From the NCBI GenBank assembly GCA_011033025.1, contig WFMF01000222.1, positions 124,001 to 188,000 on the forward strand: a stretch of 64,000 nt of DNA, in the 5' to 3' direction. Made by a program: the position numbers and the translations under genes. The notes below the pieces were generated by a model. It was not told where the DNA came from. It was given only the letters and a program-made list of their open reading frames with translations, and searched no databases. This DNA is from Beroe forskalii. Its lineage: Eukaryota > Ctenophora > Nuda > Beroida > Beroidae. The first letter of the stretch is position 1; the number at the start of each line of letters is the position of its first letter. Shown in pieces: positions 60,312 to 64,000 of the stretch.

Positions 60312-60721
60312 ATACACACTAATTGAAAGTCTGTGAGTTTGTGACTGACTGTGCTCTATTGGGTCAAACTCTGCTGGTAACTGAGCTTACCTGGAGCACT
60401 CAGTACTCCAGCAGACTCTAGATCATATCTAGAGCATACTTTGGATTACTACAAAAAGAGTATGATCTTGATCTGCTGAGTAAACAGTTATATAATATTG
60501 TAAGAGGGTTGCTTTCAGATCTAATGTGGGGGTTTTGAAATTTTAAATAGAATATCGCATTTACACAGAAATATTCAAATTTCGAATGTTTGAGAATGAC
60601 GTAAATTGTTCCGAACCTACATCAATTAATTTTCTTGGAATTATTCAATAAAGGGCAGTTCAGTCCTTTAGTTCTTTGTTCAGTTTTTTAAGTAGCTGCA
60701 CTCCATTATCTGATCGTATAA

Positions 60722-61460
60722 ACAGTTGGAGGACTGTGGTCGTGATAAGATTTACAGGCCTCATCAAGCGTCTTCGAGAAAACCGATGTTAATGAGGGGG
60801 AACAATGAACGCTTCCAATTGATTAGTTGGATGTCCAGTGGACATTGTCCACTTGACTTGAGACAACAAAGAAGAATTACCTACGAAAGAAGGTTGCGCC
60901 ACTCCATTATCCGATCAAAAAAAGTAAATTTTACCCTTTCTAAGAAACTATAATGATTGTAGTTTCTAAGAAACTGTATTGGAATGATGGTAATGATGAA
61001 GTGCTCTTTACAGTTAGTGATGAGGAGCTCTTTTTAGTTGGTAGAAAGTTTCCCCAAAAAAACTCAGGAATTGCTTTCTCATGAACACTATCCTACGTTG
61101 TATGCAGGCCCATAATACCTGGGGGGGACGGGGGAATAGTTTTTTGGTAGATTGCTGGAAAAGTGCTCAAAATTCAATAAAAAATCTAACTTTTTTCAAA
61201 AACTTCGCCTGCGGCGGGCATGTCAGCCACTTTTTGGCTTTACAAAATTTCAATGTCCCTCCCCCATTTTTCTTTTCGATTAACGGCTCCGGTTGTATGT
61301 GATGATTCACCAGAAAAGGCTAGCCGCTAGGTGGAAGATGGGTCGAAGTAAAGGCCTTGCGCTGGTAAAAAGAGTGAGCTCGTCCGTGGACTGTGGTCGT
61401 AATAATATTTACAGGCCTCAAGCGTCGTCAAGAAATCTGATGTTAAATATCAAAATAATT
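60722..61460. repeat. Pair of related dispersed fragments
   Basis: GGACTGTGGTCGTGATAAGA and TTTACAGGCCTCATCAAGCG at about 60730 recur as GGACTGTGGTCGTAATAATA and TTTACAGGCCTCAAGCGTCG at about 61388. Both could encode DCGR-IYRP, but the frames are short and no protein is recognised. Confidence 0.6.
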
Positions 61461-61467
61461 AGGGCTT

Positions 61468-61533
61468 ATTCTTTGGAGGGCCTGTTTTTAATTCAATAAG
61501 TTATTGAATCAAGAAACAGGCCCTCCGAAGAAT
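61468..61533. repeat. 66-bp hairpin
   Basis: ATTCTTTGGAGGGCCTGTTT pairs with AAACAGGCCCTCCGAAGAAT, and TAATTCAATAA with TTATTGAAT. Only a few mismatches. Confidence 0.95.
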
Positions 61534-62245
61534 GCTGCTAATCTCTATTCGAGTCATCATATGCACTGAAAATTCGTGTTTTCGCAGTGTTTTTGCAGGT
61601 CTCCAGTCTTGCAAATTGTAATGGCGTGCATCTATAAACGCAGCCCAACGTCGAGTTTGCATTCTGCCATCATGATGCTGCCCTCTGATTGGTCAACGTG
61701 AAGAGGTCACGTCACGTGCGTCATGTCCAGCCATGATTACTCCAACTCTTGAAGCTCGCTTTTAAAAGTTCAAAGGAATCTGAATTTAAAGGAAAAACTT
61801 AATTCTGTTCATTCACAATGGAGAATATACAATGGCCTCCCTCCCTGATGGGCCGTGCCTGGTGGCCCTGTGGCCCACAATAGAGGCCCATTGTTCTCTT
61901 GGGTCTTATACGTAAGAAATGTAAAAGAACTTTACAATTACTGATCTTTTGTTGAAGGTATAAGCGTCCTTAATTAAATCATCATAATATAATGGTATAT
62001 ATTCGGATGACAGTTTTATTTAACGCAGTTCACTACTTTATAAGCTTTCGAATTTTTCACCTCCTTACTTACTCTATTAAATCAAAAACTCTAACTCGCA
62101 TAGCAACCTCACTCATTCCTCATTTCCCCGCTGTAAGACGATTCTGTCAGATGATTGGCACCATTTTCTGATCCCATATATTCTAAAGATTTGTGTAAAT
62201 ATCGTAGATAACACATATATCCCTGCAGTTTTAGCTATTCAAATC

Positions 62246-62785
62246 ATGAAGCTCTTTCTGGTTATTTCTCTGGCTGCTTTGGTCACAGTTTGCATCTCAG
62301 GTGAGCAGTTTTATTATCTACCTTAGGAGGTTTATTTATAAAGGTTGTAATTTGGGGATTTTCCAGAAAAATCCCCATTTTTTCACCCGCCATGAAATTT
62401 TAAAATGACGTCATTATCATATATTAACAAGACGAGTAAAACGAAAAATCCCCATACAACCTGCCAAAATTTGAAACACAATACGATCAGAATTACCCAT
62501 TACCCAAAATATATCCGATTGACCAAACAATATCGACAATGCACTGTTATAATACTGATTTGCTGGATTATCATTCGATCATATTTTACTCAAGATGGTT
62601 CATTTATATCAATTTCAGATGGAACCAGCCACTATGACGCGGAATACATCCGGGAATTTTGCCAGTGGCAAGGAGAGACAGATGAGGAACACCGAGACTG
62701 TGAGCATTATTTTAGCGAGTGCATGCAGAGCCATGGAGACCACGAGGAGGTCGTAGCGTGCGTCGAGGATGCCATGGGAAGTTAG
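62246..62785 (+). CDS. Secreted four-cysteine acidic peptide, two exons
   Basis: Exon 1 is 62246-62300 (CTCAG|GTGAGC, phase 1) and exon 2 is 62619-62785 (AATTTCAG|ATGG), giving 73 residues. The signal peptide is MKLFLVISLAALVTVCIS. The mature part is about 55 residues, rich in Glu, Asp and His, with spacing C-x12-C-x6-C-x12-C (FCQWQGE...DCEHYFSECMQSHG...VACVEDA). The symmetrical spacing suggests two disulfides or a helical hairpin. The family is not recognised. A weak donor-like GGAA|GTTAGT overlaps the stop region and could join to downstream acceptor-like repeats. Confidence 0.75.
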
Positions 62786-62818
62786 TGCTTTTTATATCAA
62801 AATTAGCATTGTTTTAGT

Positions 62819-64000
62819 TTCATATGGGTCTAACTACTACTCAACATATAATTTCATATGGGTCTAGCCACTACTCAACATATAATTTCAGATGGGTCTA
62901 GCCACTACTCAACATATAATTTCAGATGGGTCTAGCCACTACTCAACATATAATTTCAGATGGTTTAACATAACATATAATTTCAGATGGGTCTAGCCAC
63001 TACTCAACATATAATTTCAGATGGGTCTAGCCACTACTCAACATATAATTTCAGATGGGTCTAGCCACTACTCAACATATAATTTCAGATGGGTCTAGCC
63101 ACTACTCAACATATAATTTCAGATGGGTCTAGCCACTACTCAACATATAATTTCAGAAAGATGGGTCTAGCCACTACTCAACATATAATTTCAGATGGGT
63201 CTAGCCACTACTCAACATATAATTTCAGATGGGTCTAGCCACTACTCAACATATAATTTCAGATGGGTCTAGCCACTACTCCAACATATAATTTCAGATG
63301 GGTCTAGCCACTACTCAACATAAAAGCATATAATTTCAGATGGGTCTAGCCACTACTCAACATATAATTTCAGATGGGTCTAGCCACTACTCAACATATA
63401 ATTTCAGACATGGGTCTAGCCACTACTCAACATATAATTTCAGATGGGTCTAGCCACTACTCAACATATAATTTCAGATGGGTCTAGCCACTACTCAACA
63501 TATAATTTCAGATGGGTCTAGCCACTACTCAACATATAATTTCAGATGGGTCTAGCCACTACTCAACATATAATTTCAGATGGGTCTAGCCACTACTCAA
63601 CATATAATTTCAGATGGGTCTAGCCACTACTCAACATATAATTTCAGATGGGTCTAGCCACTACTCAACATATAATTTCAGATGGGTCAACATATAATTT
63701 CAGATACTCAACATATAATTTCAGATGGGTCTAGCCACTACTCAACATGTAATTTCAGATGGGTCTAGCCACTACTCAACATATAATTTCAGAGGGGTCT
63801 AGCCACTACTCAACATATAATCTCAGTTTGTCTAGCCACTACTCAACATATAATTTCAGATGGTTCTAGCCACTACTTAACATATAATTTCAGATGGGTC
63901 TAGCCACTACTCAACATATAATTTCAGATGGGTCTAGCCACTACTCAACATATAATTTCAGATGGGTCTAGCCACTACTCAACATATAATTTCAGATGGG
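62819..64000. repeat. 34-bp satellite derived from a splice acceptor
   Basis: About 34 copies of ATGGGTCTAGCCACTACTCA plus ACATATAATTTCAG, truncated by the window end. Most units are identical, so expansion is recent. The unit matches the intron/exon-2 junction of the neighbouring peptide gene: AATTTCAG|ATGGG-TCTAGCCACTA against AATTTCAG|ATGGA-ACCAGCCACTA. Rarer units lack the G of CAG or are broken or shortened. Confidence 0.97.

Noticed and set aside
60726-61499. Short frames sharing DCGR-IYRP as a possible transposase remnant
   Set aside because: Too short and without catalytic motifs. Kept only as a dispersed repeat pair.
62819-64000. Regular 34-bp repeats suggesting a CRISPR array
   Set aside because: The repeats are head-to-tail with no unique spacers, and the context is an animal genome.

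Overview
The window is nuclear DNA of an animal, most likely a marine invertebrate and possibly a cnidarian or another early-branching lineage. The evidence is spliced genes with clean GT..AG introns, a rhodopsin-type GPCR, the animal genes DEPDC5 and DCAF15, a sperm-flagellum DUF4795 protein, and dense MITE-like foldback elements and minisatellites in AT-rich DNA. The species cannot be named from the sequence. No bacterial operon, rRNA, tRNA, CRISPR array or recognisable viral fossil was seen.

Layout: (1) 1385-32879, minus strand: a very large gene of at least 18 exons encoding a QRICH2/C16orf96-like (DUF4795) coiled-coil protein of about 960 residues. Two genes lie inside its introns on the opposite strand: an intronless class A GPCR (15572-16681) and a secreted PAN/sushi-like protein (29736-31016). 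(2) 36171-42763, plus: a complete DEPDC5 (GATOR1 subunit) in ten exons, all joined in phase 0. (3) 43684-49846, plus: a complete DCAF15 (CRL4 substrate receptor) in eight exons, about 0.9 kb after DEPDC5. (4) About 51337-52865, minus: an HD-superfamily metal-dependent phosphohydrolase of the COG4339 type, convergent with DCAF15. (5) 55709-56241, minus: a short secreted precursor with a basic cleavage site. (6) 62246-62785, plus: a 73-residue secreted four-cysteine peptide, followed by a 34-bp satellite that runs off the window end.

The genes do not form one pathway. DEPDC5 acts in nutrient control of TORC1, DCAF15 in ubiquitin ligation, and the DUF4795 protein probably in sperm flagella.

The most unusual pattern is that several tandem repeats sit on, or are copies of, 3' splice sites. 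The 34-bp satellite at the end of the window (about 34 copies) is a copy of the intron/exon-2 junction of the neighbouring cysteine-peptide gene, and each unit still resembles TTTCAG|ATGG. Similar acceptor-linked arrays occur at 1702-1741, 10803-11045, 20850-21001 and 56252-56700. A second theme is a large number of near-perfect hairpins and foldback elements in introns and intergenic DNA.
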